Source: a virus | Virus record (IMG/VR): IMGVR_UViG_3300012920_000080 | Span: 1-43,982 of that record | Length of the DNA stretch: 43,982 nucleotides | Reading direction: 5' to 3' (one strand) | Position numbers and translations under genes: made by a program | The notes under the pieces: generated by a model | Seen by the model: only the letters and a program-made list of their open reading frames with translations | Databases searched by the model: none | Told to the model about the DNA's origin: nothing | Part shown: one piece after another, positions 17,067 through 26,499 of the stretch | Numbering within the stretch: the first letter of the stretch is position 1 | Layout: each line of letters starts with the position of its first letter

Positions 17067-20000
17067 TGCCTCTTAACATCATATTTGACACCAAGTACCA
17101 TGAGCAGTACGGTGCTGCGAACGGCAATCAATTTAGGCGCAAGTATCGCATTGCCATTGGTCACACCACGCCCGACACCTACCTTATACCGAACGGGGGT
17201 GAAATGTCGTTGGTTCATCCGGGTATGAAGCTGACTTGGGCTGGAGATCAAAGCCGATTCATGACCGCCTTCATGGGCTCCACTCTGGAGATGACTGCTC
17301 TTCTCGACGATGATCAGCTTCAGACTTTGGAGAATCTTATGAACCTCAACGAGGGAGATGTGTTTGCACTTTTCTTTGACTCCTGGAACGATTCAGATAC
17401 ACCATATTGGTACGGTCACTTGTTGGTTGAGGAAACTAATATCAGAATCGCTGAAAGGCAGCACTTGGTGGACCTTACATTTACCGATGGTCTTGCATCT
17501 CTTCAGGGGAGGCCGTGGCGACAGGATAACGGAAGCCCTTACACGGGCTTTCACCCGCTGACTTACTACATGAGGGAGATCATCAAAAAGCTCCCCGCTC
17601 GATCGGCATTTGAGCAATACTGCGATGCCAACACTCCAAGTTCTCATGTTCCTACAGTGAGTGAGATTGGGTTTCCAGACCCACGCCCTGATGGAGAGGC
17701 TAGTCAGGAGTTCCATAGCGGGGACTCTAAGTTGTACTACATAAAGGTTCGTGCAGAGACCTTTACCAAGCCTAAGAAGCAGGTAGACAGACATCGAAAC
17801 CTCGCGCCGATTCTTGATTTCTTCGACACGTACTCTGTGCTTGAGGATATCTGTAAGACGTTTGGCGCTACTGCTTGTATGTTCAATGGTTACATCAACC
17901 TGATGTGTAGGCTTGACGTATCGACAATGAGGGGTCAGGGTGTGGCGTGGTCTAGGCACATGTTCAGGACCTCAGATGGCGACCTGAATACTTTTAGAAA
18001 TGTCGGTGGCGACGGAGAGCTTACTTCAGATGACGACTGGTACATTGCTGATGGTGACGCTAGGTACGAGGTCCGCAGTGGTGCTGTAAAGAGAAGGACG
18101 CTGCCTATTTATCAGGTCAACATGACTCATGAAGAGGGTGGCAGTGACTGGCTGTATGCTAATGGGTACTTCTTGGACACAACGATTACTCATATTAACC
18201 ATTCTGAAGCTATGAACTACGCCACTGTTTCTGCTGCAGCACAGCAAGCTGGAGGCTATGCAAACATGAGTAGTGTCATGCAGGTTCAGTACAGTCAATA
18301 CTTCGAGGCAGTAGATGGAAACAGGAGGGATCTTTGGTACGCTTGCTTGCACCGAGGAGGCAGTGGCGCACCTGATGACCCGCTTGGAACCTACGGTAAT
18401 GGAGACTCCTACCAGTCTTTCGACTTAGGTTTCTATAAGTTCCCTCACGACATCACGGACTACACAGGCTTTCCCGCCTACACCATCAATGATCTTGAGT
18501 TCCAGAGTGGGGAGCAGATGAAGTTTGACTTCAGCAACGTGGTTAGGTTTACACGGGAGAAAGCTTTTACTTACGCAACTGAGAGTACGTTCTTTCGTGA
18601 GTTCCACGTAGGTAAAACCTTGATTGCTCGATATAGGATCCAGTTCACCACTACCGACGGGACGGTGTACAGGTTGCGTCGACACGTCACCACTCACATA
18701 AACACTAATGGCAGCCCCGATGGTATCAACATCAAGGGTAATGGCTTAGGGTTTATTCATAGCAACACACTCGCTCAGTTTGGAAGCGATAGGACCTACT
18801 TCCGTAAGGTGTACGAAAGTCTTGATTGGGTTAAGACCGGAGATAGTGACTTTGAAGATGGGTGGTTCGAGGTGCTCGTTCCTGACGGGGAGTACGCCAA
18901 GTCTGGTGATGGATGGGGTACTGACACCTTTGAGAATTATGACGCTCAGTACGGTTTGCATCAGCCCGACTTTGCACCTATTGGGTGTAAATTAGATAAC
19001 AACGATGGGGAAGAGGGCGAGGGCGTGCAGTACGAGAAAGCCGAGGAATCTACCTTCGTGCAATACTTTGGGGGCCAAGAAAGCGTGGAGCTTCCTCTTG
19101 GAGGCAACGAAGAGGTCTTGGACTTCGAGTCTTTCTATTTCGAGATGGGCTTCAGCTATTGGAAGCATAATGAGGGCCCACGCCCGAATAATGGTGCGTC
19201 GTACAACCCGATATGGAGAACCGCATACGCAAACGGCACCGGTGGCTATCGTAAGCACACTGGCTCTGGAAGCTGGAGGACTCTTCCTGAGTTTATTCAT
19301 GTCGAGGGCGCTAGGGTCCAGATTGGCGATGGCTCCGAAAGTGCAGACTTTGTCACAAAGATCAAGGGTGGCGACGGGTATGAGCTAGCGAATTTAGGGT
19401 CTTCCCGCTTGGGGTCTAGACTCTCATTTATCAATACTCACGTAGGGGGTACGCTTTGGGCTCGTAGGAAAGACAGCGCTGACATAGGTGACTTCGACTT
19501 TAGCGGGTCAGGCGATCACAGTGAGCGCTTGCAGTGGCGTGGACACTCTGCGGGTGACGTGGCTTATTCAGGTATCCCGCAAACCGTGTATGACTCCCTC
19601 CACTCTTACGTCTGTAATTCCTTTATAGACCTCTTTGGAGAGAGTCGCGTTGTCTATGACATGACTCTTATTCAGCGACAGGATAGTGATGAGAGTTCTT
19701 TGGTTCACCCCTTTCATGTGATGGCTTTCAAAAAGCTCGTAGGCGATAAGTCTATCACGGAGTACCTAATGCCTCTCTCTTATACGTGGACCATGAACGA
19801 AGGCATTGAAGCTTCGTATCTAAAGGTTTTTCAGACACGAGAGAAGAGCGGTCTAGTAGACTTTACCTTCCCGGTAAATGGGATGGGAACGAAAAATCCA
19901 GGGGGTAAGTTTGCCCCAGGAAAAAATGTCGGGGGCAGGATAAGTCGCAACGGCAGAAAGATGCACAATATCTCCGTTCAGAGCTACATTGACTTGGATG

Positions 20001-20173
20001 CAGAGAAGGGTAAGATCAATACGAATCAGACCGAGATCGTAAATGTCAAACAGATTCAGGAAGAGGAAGAGATGAACAAGCTGTTGGCAACTCGCCCAAC
20101 TACAGGCTTGACCTCGAAGGCCAATCCTAGTATTACGACTCAGACGCACAACCCACCTCGTGGCGGAGACTAA
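17066..20173 (+). CDS. Large tail-tip or baseplate protein, unassigned family
   Basis: The 1035-residue protein starts by overlapping the tape-measure stop by one base. The first 150 residues have a distal-tail look (MSLVHPGMKLTWAGD, LFFDSWNDSDTPYWYGHLLV). The remainder is long, Gly/Asp/Tyr-rich and beta-like, as in phage tail hub and receptor-binding proteins, and the end (residues 980-1035) is Gln/Asn/Glu-rich and helical. I do not recognise a specific family. Position directly after the tape measure supports a distal-tail plus tail-hub role, possibly including host attachment. Confidence 0.7.
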   Translation: MPLNIIFDTKYHEQYGAANGNQFRRKYRIAIGHTTPDTYLIPNGGEMSLVHPGMKLTWAGDQSRFMTAFMGSTLEMTALLDDDQLQTLENLMNLNEGDVFALFFDSWNDSDTPYWYGHLLVEETNIRIAERQHLVDLTFTDGLASLQGRPWRQDNGSPYTGFHPLTYYMREIIKKLPARSAFEQYCDANTPSSHVPTVSEIGFPDPRPDGEASQEFHSGDSKLYYIKVRAETFTKPKKQVDRHRNLAPILDFFDTYSVLEDICKTFGATACMFNGYINLMCRLDVSTMRGQGVAWSRHMFRTSDGDLNTFRNVGGDGELTSDDDWYIADGDARYEVRSGAVKRRTLPIYQVNMTHEEGGSDWLYANGYFLDTTITHINHSEAMNYATVSAAAQQAGGYANMSSVMQVQYSQYFEAVDGNRRDLWYACLHRGGSGAPDDPLGTYGNGDSYQSFDLGFYKFPHDITDYTGFPAYTINDLEFQSGEQMKFDFSNVVRFTREKAFTYATESTFFREFHVGKTLIARYRIQFTTTDGTVYRLRRHVTTHINTNGSPDGINIKGNGLGFIHSNTLAQFGSDRTYFRKVYESLDWVKTGDSDFEDGWFEVLVPDGEYAKSGDGWGTDTFENYDAQYGLHQPDFAPIGCKLDNNDGEEGEGVQYEKAEESTFVQYFGGQESVELPLGGNEEVLDFESFYFEMGFSYWKHNEGPRPNNGASYNPIWRTAYANGTGGYRKHTGSGSWRTLPEFIHVEGARVQIGDGSESADFVTKIKGGDGYELANLGSSRLGSRLSFINTHVGGTLWARRKDSADIGDFDFSGSGDHSERLQWRGHSAGDVAYSGIPQTVYDSLHSYVCNSFIDLFGESRVVYDMTLIQRQDSDESSLVHPFHVMAFKKLVGDKSITEYLMPLSYTWTMNEGIEASYLKVFQTREKSGLVDFTFPVNGMGTKNPGGKFAPGKNVGGRISRNGRKMHNISVQSYIDLDAEKGKINTNQTEIVNVKQIQEEEEMNKLLATRPTTGLTSKANPSITTQTHNPPRGGD

Positions 20174-20183
20174 AAATTAAGCA

Positions 20184-21608
20184 ATGGCAATTAACTATAA
20201 GAGTAAGCAGCAGACGATTACCAATACGATTGAAAATACTCTGCTGACACCGGGTTCTGGCATTGATACGGTTATCGTAAACAGTATCGTATGCAAGTTT
20301 CAGAGCGGAAGTGTACTGACTACTGTGGAGCTGAAGATCAGTAAGTACGACGACAACGTAACCAAGAGCTTCTTTCAGGCAACTTTTGGTGACACGACCG
20401 CAGAGACGAATCCAGCCGACTATCCCGCAAATAAGGCTGCGGAGTGTCTTACCTCGCCCATCGTCTTGGAAGATGGTGACGAGCTGATAGCTGAGATCAG
20501 CGGTGGGGGGTTCACCTTCTTCTTGCAGTATGCCGAGCGCACCACTGCCGCCGCTACGGGAGACATTGAGAACCTAAGCAATGTTTCTACTGACGCGCCC
20601 AGCAACAACGATGTGCTGATCTACAATAGCGTTAGTGGTCAGTATGAACCCGGATCTGTGTCTTCGGTGGGGACGGGCGCTATTACGGGGACCAATGGCT
20701 TGACGGAAGAAAGTCCAAACAGGTTTATGAAGAGGCTCGACCTGCTTGATGACCTCTCAGTGAGCAACGCTGCCTTGGAAAATCCTGAGTATCTGCAGGG
20801 AAATCCAGACACTCTATTTCTGACTCAAGAGAATGGGAACAATGCTGTCAGGAAGATTACGTTTGAGGACATGATGGCCGCTATTGTTCAAACGGGTGTC
20901 GACGCCCTTGTGAATGCGGGATACGGAACTACATCGACATACACAGCCGACGGTAGTGCCACCACTGGTGACTTGGATGGTGACGGGTCGGTGTCAACTC
21001 AGGACTTGCTGATATTTCTGACCTCATTTGGAAGTATTATCAATGATGTGCTGTACAACTTCAATAAAACAGTATTCAGACATACTAGTGGTGGTCAACG
21101 TGATCTGATAGATCGGGATGTGTTTTACGACATGATGCCTACTACTTCATCTGCTGACACCACCGGATCTCAGAATGTCACTATTGATGGAACAAATGGA
21201 GCAGTAAGGATTACCCAGAATCAAGTTGACTTCGCCGCGCAGGGCGGGTTCAAGATTATAGTAGAAAAGGACGATCCAGATAACGATGACGGACTTCAGG
21301 TAACGATTAAGGAAGATGGCACCGTATTGCAGTTCTGGATTCAGATTCAAGCGTTCGAGGACTCAACTTTGGTTGATACGTACACTGCTAAGTTTCATGA
21401 GCATATCTACAACGTCGGTGGTGCATTTGCCCCCGCAGCAGTAGGTGACATCATTGCTCAGTTCACGTCAGAAAATTACTCTAAACTTGATGATCAAGAC
21501 GTAACTGCATATAGGATTAAGTTTTTGGCTAAACGAACGTCTGCTAACTCTCAGTACCCAAGGGTCAGGTTTGACAATCTGAAAGTCACGTTCAAGAAAA
21601 ATAATTAA
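20184..21608 (+). CDS. Tail fibre or virion surface protein with a dockerin-like calcium motif
   Basis: This 474-residue protein is beta-rich and Thr/Asp-rich, typical of a tail fibre. Residues 262-283 match a type I dockerin/EF-hand half (DLDGDGSVSTQDLLIFL), the same signature as in the secreted protease gene at 22840. The N-terminal 120 residues and the C-terminal 160 residues look like separate beta domains. It follows the tail-tip gene by 10 nt. The dockerin-like half suggests calcium binding or domain-domain docking; the partner is unknown. Confidence 0.65.
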   Translation: MAINYKSKQQTITNTIENTLLTPGSGIDTVIVNSIVCKFQSGSVLTTVELKISKYDDNVTKSFFQATFGDTTAETNPADYPANKAAECLTSPIVLEDGDELIAEISGGGFTFFLQYAERTTAAATGDIENLSNVSTDAPSNNDVLIYNSVSGQYEPGSVSSVGTGAITGTNGLTEESPNRFMKRLDLLDDLSVSNAALENPEYLQGNPDTLFLTQENGNNAVRKITFEDMMAAIVQTGVDALVNAGYGTTSTYTADGSATTGDLDGDGSVSTQDLLIFLTSFGSIINDVLYNFNKTVFRHTSGGQRDLIDRDVFYDMMPTTSSADTTGSQNVTIDGTNGAVRITQNQVDFAAQGGFKIIVEKDDPDNDDGLQVTIKEDGTVLQFWIQIQAFEDSTLVDTYTAKFHEHIYNVGGAFAPAAVGDIIAQFTSENYSKLDDQDVTAYRIKFLAKRTSANSQYPRVRFDNLKVTFKKNN

Positions 21609-21613
21609 GAATT

Positions 21614-22687
21614 ATGGCTAATATCGTAGTCTATAACAAGAATAGCAAGGTAGTCATCCTCCTAGCCACAGGTGTGAGCTATGTAGACGAGAATGATGGA
21701 AGCTTCCTTGCTGAAGCAGATACGGGGACGTCTGTCAAGATTAAGGATGTGGCAAGAAATCGACACATTTGTCTGGAGGTGCCCTTCGCGAATATCGTGG
21801 ACAATGCTGGCACCGCTATTGGCACTGATCAGGCAACCACTGTATCTACACTCAATGAGAGATTCTTTGACGTTGCTGACTCCATCACCTTTAAGTCTCA
21901 GGTGAGGTCTGCGACAGGGCACGGCAAGGGCGATTTGCTGACCATCTTTGGCACCTACAAGCAGGGTCTTGTATCAACGAAGCAAGCCAGCAATAACTCT
22001 GTTAGCGCTCTTGCCTTCGGTATGGCTACCGAGGCAAAGTCTGGCGGTGAGATTGGAGAAGCTATCTCCGTAGGTCACTTTAGCGGCCTAGATACGAGCG
22101 GGATGAACGTCGGAGACGCTATCTATCTTGATGGAGGTCTCACTGGAGGTGCCTTCACCAATGTTAGACCGACTGCTGCCGGCGATATCATTCAGGCGCT
22201 AGGCTATGTGACGAAGTCCGACGCCACGGAAGGAGAAGTGTTCCTAAACATCACCCCAGACCATCAGGTCGTCCCGGCTGCCGCAAGCACTCCAACGGTA
22301 AAAAACTTCATCAGTGGAGCCTTCTTTGACAACGTAATCAGAGACGTTTACCTACCGGTGAACGCTACTGACATTGAGAACACCTTACCTCAAAGGTGGA
22401 ACAGATGGCAGTGCCCATATAACTGCACGATCACAGGGATAAGGTTTAGACGCAATAGCACGGCATCTACGGGTACCATAACATTCGGCGTGTATTCAGT
22501 AAACACCGGTTCTATCGCAACTTTGGTTGATGAAGCTACGATTACTCCTAATTACACTTCCGGAGTGTCTAATTACATCCCTGTAGACGCTGATGTGGTT
22601 GCCGGAACCACCTATGTGTTTAGGCTAGAAAACGGAACAAACGTAGCCTTCAGCAATCTCGAATTCAGTATCATAATCGAACAGTAA
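21614..22687 (+). CDS. Tail fibre or virion surface protein
   Basis: The 357-residue product is Gly/Thr/Asp-rich with repeated short beta segments (GDLLTIFGTYKQGLVSTK, GDAIYLDGGLTGG, AAGDIIQALGYVTKSDA). That central layout is common in virion surface proteins of aquatic phages. Residues about 225-357 form a different, jelly-roll-like C-terminal domain (WQCPYNCTITGIRFRRNS, TITFGVYSVNTG), a plausible carbohydrate- or receptor-binding tip. It lies 5 nt after the preceding fibre gene and overlaps the next start by one base. Confidence 0.65.
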   Translation: MANIVVYNKNSKVVILLATGVSYVDENDGSFLAEADTGTSVKIKDVARNRHICLEVPFANIVDNAGTAIGTDQATTVSTLNERFFDVADSITFKSQVRSATGHGKGDLLTIFGTYKQGLVSTKQASNNSVSALAFGMATEAKSGGEIGEAISVGHFSGLDTSGMNVGDAIYLDGGLTGGAFTNVRPTAAGDIIQALGYVTKSDATEGEVFLNITPDHQVVPAAASTPTVKNFISGAFFDNVIRDVYLPVNATDIENTLPQRWNRWQCPYNCTITGIRFRRNSTASTGTITFGVYSVNTGSIATLVDEATITPNYTSGVSNYIPVDADVVAGTTYVFRLENGTNVAFSNLEFSIIIEQ

Positions 22688-22836
22688 TGGCATTCAAAAG
22701 TTTAACGCTACAAACGCTCACCACAGACGCTGAGGCTGACATCTCAGACCCTCATTTCCTTATCCCAGTACTTGAAGAAGTCGACACAATCTTAGCCGAC
22801 CTCGAATCCCGTGTAGCAGCTTTAGAGAAACCCTAA
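22687..22836 (+). CDS. Small coiled-coil peptide
   Basis: An ATG overlapping the previous stop opens 49 codons ending at 22836, three bases before the protease gene. The product has an ordered N-terminus (FKSLTLQTLTTDAEADI) and a C-terminal heptad-like helix (EEVDTILADLESRVAALEKP). It could be a fibre-associated trimerisation peptide or a regulator of the next gene. Nothing specific is recognised, but the exact packing supports translation. Confidence 0.65.
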   Translation: MAFKSLTLQTLTTDAEADISDPHFLIPVLEEVDTILADLESRVAALEKP

Positions 22837-22839
22837 AAC

Positions 22840-24741
22840 ATGACAAGACTTACCCTCTTCTTTCTCTTCTCACTTTTCTTTAACGCAATTAACGCTCAGG
22901 AGGAATGCTCCATACTCTTTGAGCCTAAAATCATGGGGCTTGAGGTTAGCAGGATTGAGGTGGACTTGGATGAGGTGGAGGTGCAAACGCTCCCCATTGT
23001 CTTTCATATCGTAAATACAGGCGCTTCGGAAGAGAACAACATCTCTGACGAGCAGGTGTTGTCGCAGTTAGACGTTCTGAACGAAGAGTTTGCTGACAGC
23101 AAGATCCAGTTCTGCATGGCTGCACGAGATCCTGATGGCAACCCGACCACAGGCATCACTCGGTACAACGCAAGCTGGAATGAGGAGTATCAGCTTGATG
23201 GGGTAAGCAACGGGCAGGGAAACGGGTGGTCGGACGAGCAGATGAAAGCCGCTTCAGGGTGTTGGAACCCTGATGAGTACCTCAACTACTACGTCGTCTC
23301 TGAGATCAATGGCAATGACGGAGGTAATGGGGTCCAGGGCTACGCATACCTCGGTCCCACAAATGACTGCAGGGATGGTGTGGTTGTGCTCTACAATGCC
23401 ACTGGTGACGAGGGTGTTTTGAAGCCGGGACGCACGCTTGGGTTTACAGGTGTTCATGAGGTGGGTCACTACTTGTCCCTGTGGCACACGTTTTCAAATA
23501 GCAACGATTGTTTCGAGACAAACTGCGAGACTCAGGGCGATCAGGTTTGTGACACTCCTGTGACACTGACAAACACCACTTGCACCTCCAGCTCTTGCAG
23601 TGATGCGTTGCTGGAGAACTTCATGGACTACACTCCAGAGACATGCAGGGATAGCTTTACCGTGGGTCAGGCGGAGCGTATGCACGAGCAGCTTCAGACT
23701 CTCCGCACCGAGCTTACAGACAACCTGTCCTGCACTCCTGTTGTCGACTATGACGTAACCGTTGGATATGCCTACTACGAGGAGGAATGGTGTACGCCAT
23801 TTCAGGACATCTGGGTGGATGTAGTCAATCAGGGCTTGGGAACGATCGGTTTTGTCGAGGTGAGCCTGTTCTGTAGCGGTGAAGAGTATTCGGACGTGGT
23901 TTTTGACCTTTCTCCGGGATCAGAAACATTGCTTTTTGAAGACGTTTTGGTCGATGGGGCTCAAATGTTCGAGGTGCAGGTCAATAGCGTGTCTGATCAG
24001 TATCTTGACAACAATTACGCATGGTTCCCTGTGACGACAACTGAGGGTGACTTGATGTCTATCACCGTGGCTACCGACGTGTGGGGCAATGAGACCTCTT
24101 GGTCTATTCTGGACGAAAACGGTGAGGAGGTCATCTCAGACTCAGGGTACCCGATTCAAGAAGCTGTTTACGAGTACGAAACGTGTGTCTATGAGGGCTG
24201 TTATGAGGTTGTAATCACCGACAGCAATGGTGATGGCTTCTGCTCATTCGACTTTGACAATGACGGCGTTTGTGATTTTGGAGACGGGTACTTGTTGGCT
24301 ACCATCGGTGTGGACACCGTAGTTTACACCGGGGTAGGCGCAATCTTCGCCACTTACACCGAGCAGTTCTGCAACACCCTCCCTGCCTGTGAGCTCGACT
24401 ACGACGGCAACGGAACTATCGGCAATGGAGACATCTTGGTGATGCTCTCTAACTACGGCTGCGTGGAAAACTGCGTTTATGACCCTAATCAGGACGGAAT
24501 TGTCAGTGTTCAGGACCTACTTTTCATGCTCTGGAACGTGGGTGACTGCCCCTTGGAGCAGGATCTATCGCTCGGGACGTACAAGGCGTTCTTTGAACCC
24601 ACTCGTCAGTTCTTCCCAACTGGCAAGCCTCGTATCTACGACATCACTGGACGACGTGTGGAGAAGCCCTTTGAGTCGCTGGCACGGGGAGTCTATATCT
24701 TGAAGTGGAAGGGTCACACCAAGAAAGTCTTTGTGCAATGA
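22840..24741 (+). CDS. Secreted M43-like metalloprotease with T9SS type A sorting domain
   Basis: A signal peptide (residues 1-19, hydrophobic FFLFSLFF, cleavage near NAQ) leads to a pappalysin-type (M43B) catalytic domain. It has HEVGHYLSLWH at 206-216 as the zinc site, QVCDTP at 235-240 and the Met-turn NFMDY at 260-264. The glycine usual within the zinc motif is serine here (LSLW). Two dockerin-like calcium motifs lie at 519-540 and 548-569. Residues 597-633 (IYDITGRRVE, LARGVYILKW) fit a T9SS type A sorting domain. The product should be exported by the host type IX system as a cell-surface or released protease. It lies in the phage tail-lysis region and overlaps the next start by 4 nt. 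Confidence 0.85.
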   Translation: MTRLTLFFLFSLFFNAINAQEECSILFEPKIMGLEVSRIEVDLDEVEVQTLPIVFHIVNTGASEENNISDEQVLSQLDVLNEEFADSKIQFCMAARDPDGNPTTGITRYNASWNEEYQLDGVSNGQGNGWSDEQMKAASGCWNPDEYLNYYVVSEINGNDGGNGVQGYAYLGPTNDCRDGVVVLYNATGDEGVLKPGRTLGFTGVHEVGHYLSLWHTFSNSNDCFETNCETQGDQVCDTPVTLTNTTCTSSSCSDALLENFMDYTPETCRDSFTVGQAERMHEQLQTLRTELTDNLSCTPVVDYDVTVGYAYYEEEWCTPFQDIWVDVVNQGLGTIGFVEVSLFCSGEEYSDVVFDLSPGSETLLFEDVLVDGAQMFEVQVNSVSDQYLDNNYAWFPVTTTEGDLMSITVATDVWGNETSWSILDENGEEVISDSGYPIQEAVYEYETCVYEGCYEVVITDSNGDGFCSFDFDNDGVCDFGDGYLLATIGVDTVVYTGVGAIFATYTEQFCNTLPACELDYDGNGTIGNGDILVMLSNYGCVENCVYDPNQDGIVSVQDLLFMLWNVGDCPLEQDLSLGTYKAFFEPTRQFFPTGKPRIYDITGRRVEKPFESLARGVYILKWKGHTKKVFVQ

Positions 24742-25748
24742 AGAGGCTGCTATGGTTCCTGATACCCCTGCTGTCTTACGGGCAGTGCGATATGGAGATT
24801 ATTGGGTTCAACCCCATCTCCACAGACATGACAATCGCTGTAAATGGGGGGTATTGTGGCACTCAAACTGACTCTATCGGTGAGTTCTTGCTCGCTCTAA
24901 CCTTTCAGCCGCCTATCGAAGATGTGCAGACCCAGTTCCCGTGCTTCTACGACAATGGGTGGGCATCGCTGATTTTCCCTCTTGACTTCCCTGGGTTTGA
25001 TGTGGGAGAGGGTGACGACGACATTCTGCAGACGGGTGATACTATCACCTTCAACCTGCTCGAAACACCGCTATTTGGGAGCGGCAGCGCCGAATGTTGG
25101 GTGGCTATCATGCAGAGCGGAGCTTACTTTGAGGAGTGTTTGGTGCTTACGATATGGCAAATTAACGACAGCGGCTGTTTGGACGGATCCTGTGAGGGTT
25201 TAGGGGGCTTCCCGTACCCTGATACGAACCTTTGGAACAACTGGGTTCAGTGGTCCTTAAATGGCGCATGTGACCCACCTCCGCCTCCTATCGTTGAGGG
25301 ATGCACTGACATGTTTGCGTACAACTACAACGAGATGGCTACTGAAGATGACGGCTCGTGCATCTATCAAGGATGCGTTGATCCAGAGGCCATCAACTAC
25401 TGCGAAGAATGCACCGTTGTCGGACCATGTGAGTACTACCCTGAAGAGGGTGAGAACTGCAATGACCCCCTCATTTTCTGCCCAAACACCTTTACCCCGA
25501 ATGGGGACCTCGTAAACGACTACTGGAAGCCGGTCACAAAAGCAGACTGCTGGTGGAGGTGGGAGCTTCAGGTGTACAACAGGTGGGGAACCCTCGTTTG
25601 GGTGAGCTACGACCCCTCCGACAAATGGCTAGGCAATAGGCTTGGTGCATTTGTTCCGGATGGCGTATATGTGTGGCGCATTAAGGCCACAACTTTTCAA
25701 TCAACAAAGGCCGTTGACATCAACGGTACAGTAACAGTATTCCGATGA
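24738..25748 (+). CDS. Secreted protein with T9SS type B (CHU_C) sorting domain
   Basis: The 336-residue protein starts with a signal peptide (KRLLWFLIPLLSYGQ). Residues 187-210 carry the motif GCTDMFAYNY followed by DDGSCIY, frequent in surface proteins of Bacteroidota. Residues 247-336 fit the gliding-motility-associated C-terminal (CHU_C, type B) domain, with FCPNTFTPNGDLVNDYW, LQVYNRWGTLVW and DGVYVWRI. Type B cargo is normally attached or released through the host T9SS. No catalytic motif is seen; the N-terminal 180 residues are Cys/Asp-rich and unassigned. A role as surface adhesin, decoy or partner of the adjacent protease is inference. Confidence 0.8.
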   Translation: MKRLLWFLIPLLSYGQCDMEIIGFNPISTDMTIAVNGGYCGTQTDSIGEFLLALTFQPPIEDVQTQFPCFYDNGWASLIFPLDFPGFDVGEGDDDILQTGDTITFNLLETPLFGSGSAECWVAIMQSGAYFEECLVLTIWQINDSGCLDGSCEGLGGFPYPDTNLWNNWVQWSLNGACDPPPPPIVEGCTDMFAYNYNEMATEDDGSCIYQGCVDPEAINYCEECTVVGPCEYYPEEGENCNDPLIFCPNTFTPNGDLVNDYWKPVTKADCWWRWELQVYNRWGTLVWVSYDPSDKWLGNRLGAFVPDGVYVWRIKATTFQSTKAVDINGTVTVFR

Positions 25749-25948
25749 ACTTAGAAGACATGCTGGCCCTGCTGCCGTCGCTTATCGCTGCGATTGGTGT
25801 GTGGGTGTCATTGAACAATGAAGTAGCAAAACTCAAGGGGCGCGTGTACCGACTGGAGAGTGATCAGGGAGAGATGAAGGCTATGCTCAAGGAGTGTGTC
25901 GAAGGCATTCATGAACTCAAGCTGTTACTCGCTAAAAAGGGCATGTGA
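25745..25948 (+). CDS. Small membrane protein, holin-like
   Basis: This 67-residue protein has one N-terminal hydrophobic segment (MLALLPSLIAAIGVWVSL) followed by a long charged helix (NNEVAKLKGRVYRLESDQGE). The layout fits small class III-like holins or a membrane-anchored coiled coil. Its ATG overlaps the upstream stop and its stop overlaps the amidase start, so it sits in the lysis slot. Assignment as holin is by position and topology only. Confidence 0.6.
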   Translation: MNLEDMLALLPSLIAAIGVWVSLNNEVAKLKGRVYRLESDQGEMKAMLKECVEGIHELKLLLAKKGM

Positions 25949-26499
25949 TGAGAGAGATAAACTTAATCGTGGTGCATTGCACCTACTCACCTCCGCGCAT
26001 GGATATTGGCGTGGAAGAAATTAGAAAATGGCATGTCGAAGGAAACTCCTGGACGGACGTCGGGTATCATTACGTCATTCGTAGAGACGGCACAATCGAA
26101 GATGGTCGACCCATTGAAAGACCTGGCGCCCATGTTAAAGGTCACAATTCCCATTCGATCGGTATCGCGTGGGTTGGGGGGATGGCGGATGGCGCTGAGA
26201 AACCTGAAGATAACCGGACTGAAGCGCAGAATGAAGCGCTGGTCTATCTCATTAAAAAGCTTCAGCAAGAGTTCCCGGGGGCCGCTTTGATGGGTCACAG
26301 GGACTTTAAGGGGGTAAAGAAGGAGTGTCCGTGCTTCGACGTGCGGAAATGGTTTGCAAAAGTATGCAGTACAGAAAAAAAGGAAGCAGAGGAGCGAAAC
26401 CGAAAAGAAAGAACGGTTCGCCCGAGCACGATATTCAAGTTTTTATTGTCGATCACTTGGAAGCTATGGCGATACCACCGCTCTACTCGGCGACGGTAG
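25948..26499 (+). CDS. N-acetylmuramoyl-L-alanine amidase (endolysin)
   Basis: The 183-residue protein is an amidase_2/T7 lysozyme-type endolysin. Zinc ligands are H10 (VVHCTYSPP), H117 (LMGHRDF) and C127 (ECPCF), and the core carries GYHYVIRRDGTIEDGRP and SIGIAWVGG. It cuts the amide bond in peptidoglycan at lysis. The ATG at 25948 overlaps the upstream stop (TGATG); a GTG at 25945 is an alternative. The tail after about residue 140 is basic and lies over the start of the next gene, so it may be extra. Confidence 0.9.
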   Translation: MREINLIVVHCTYSPPRMDIGVEEIRKWHVEGNSWTDVGYHYVIRRDGTIEDGRPIERPGAHVKGHNSHSIGIAWVGGMADGAEKPEDNRTEAQNEALVYLIKKLQQEFPGAALMGHRDFKGVKKECPCFDVRKWFAKVCSTEKKEAEERNRKERTVRPSTIFKFLLSITWKLWRYHRSTRRR

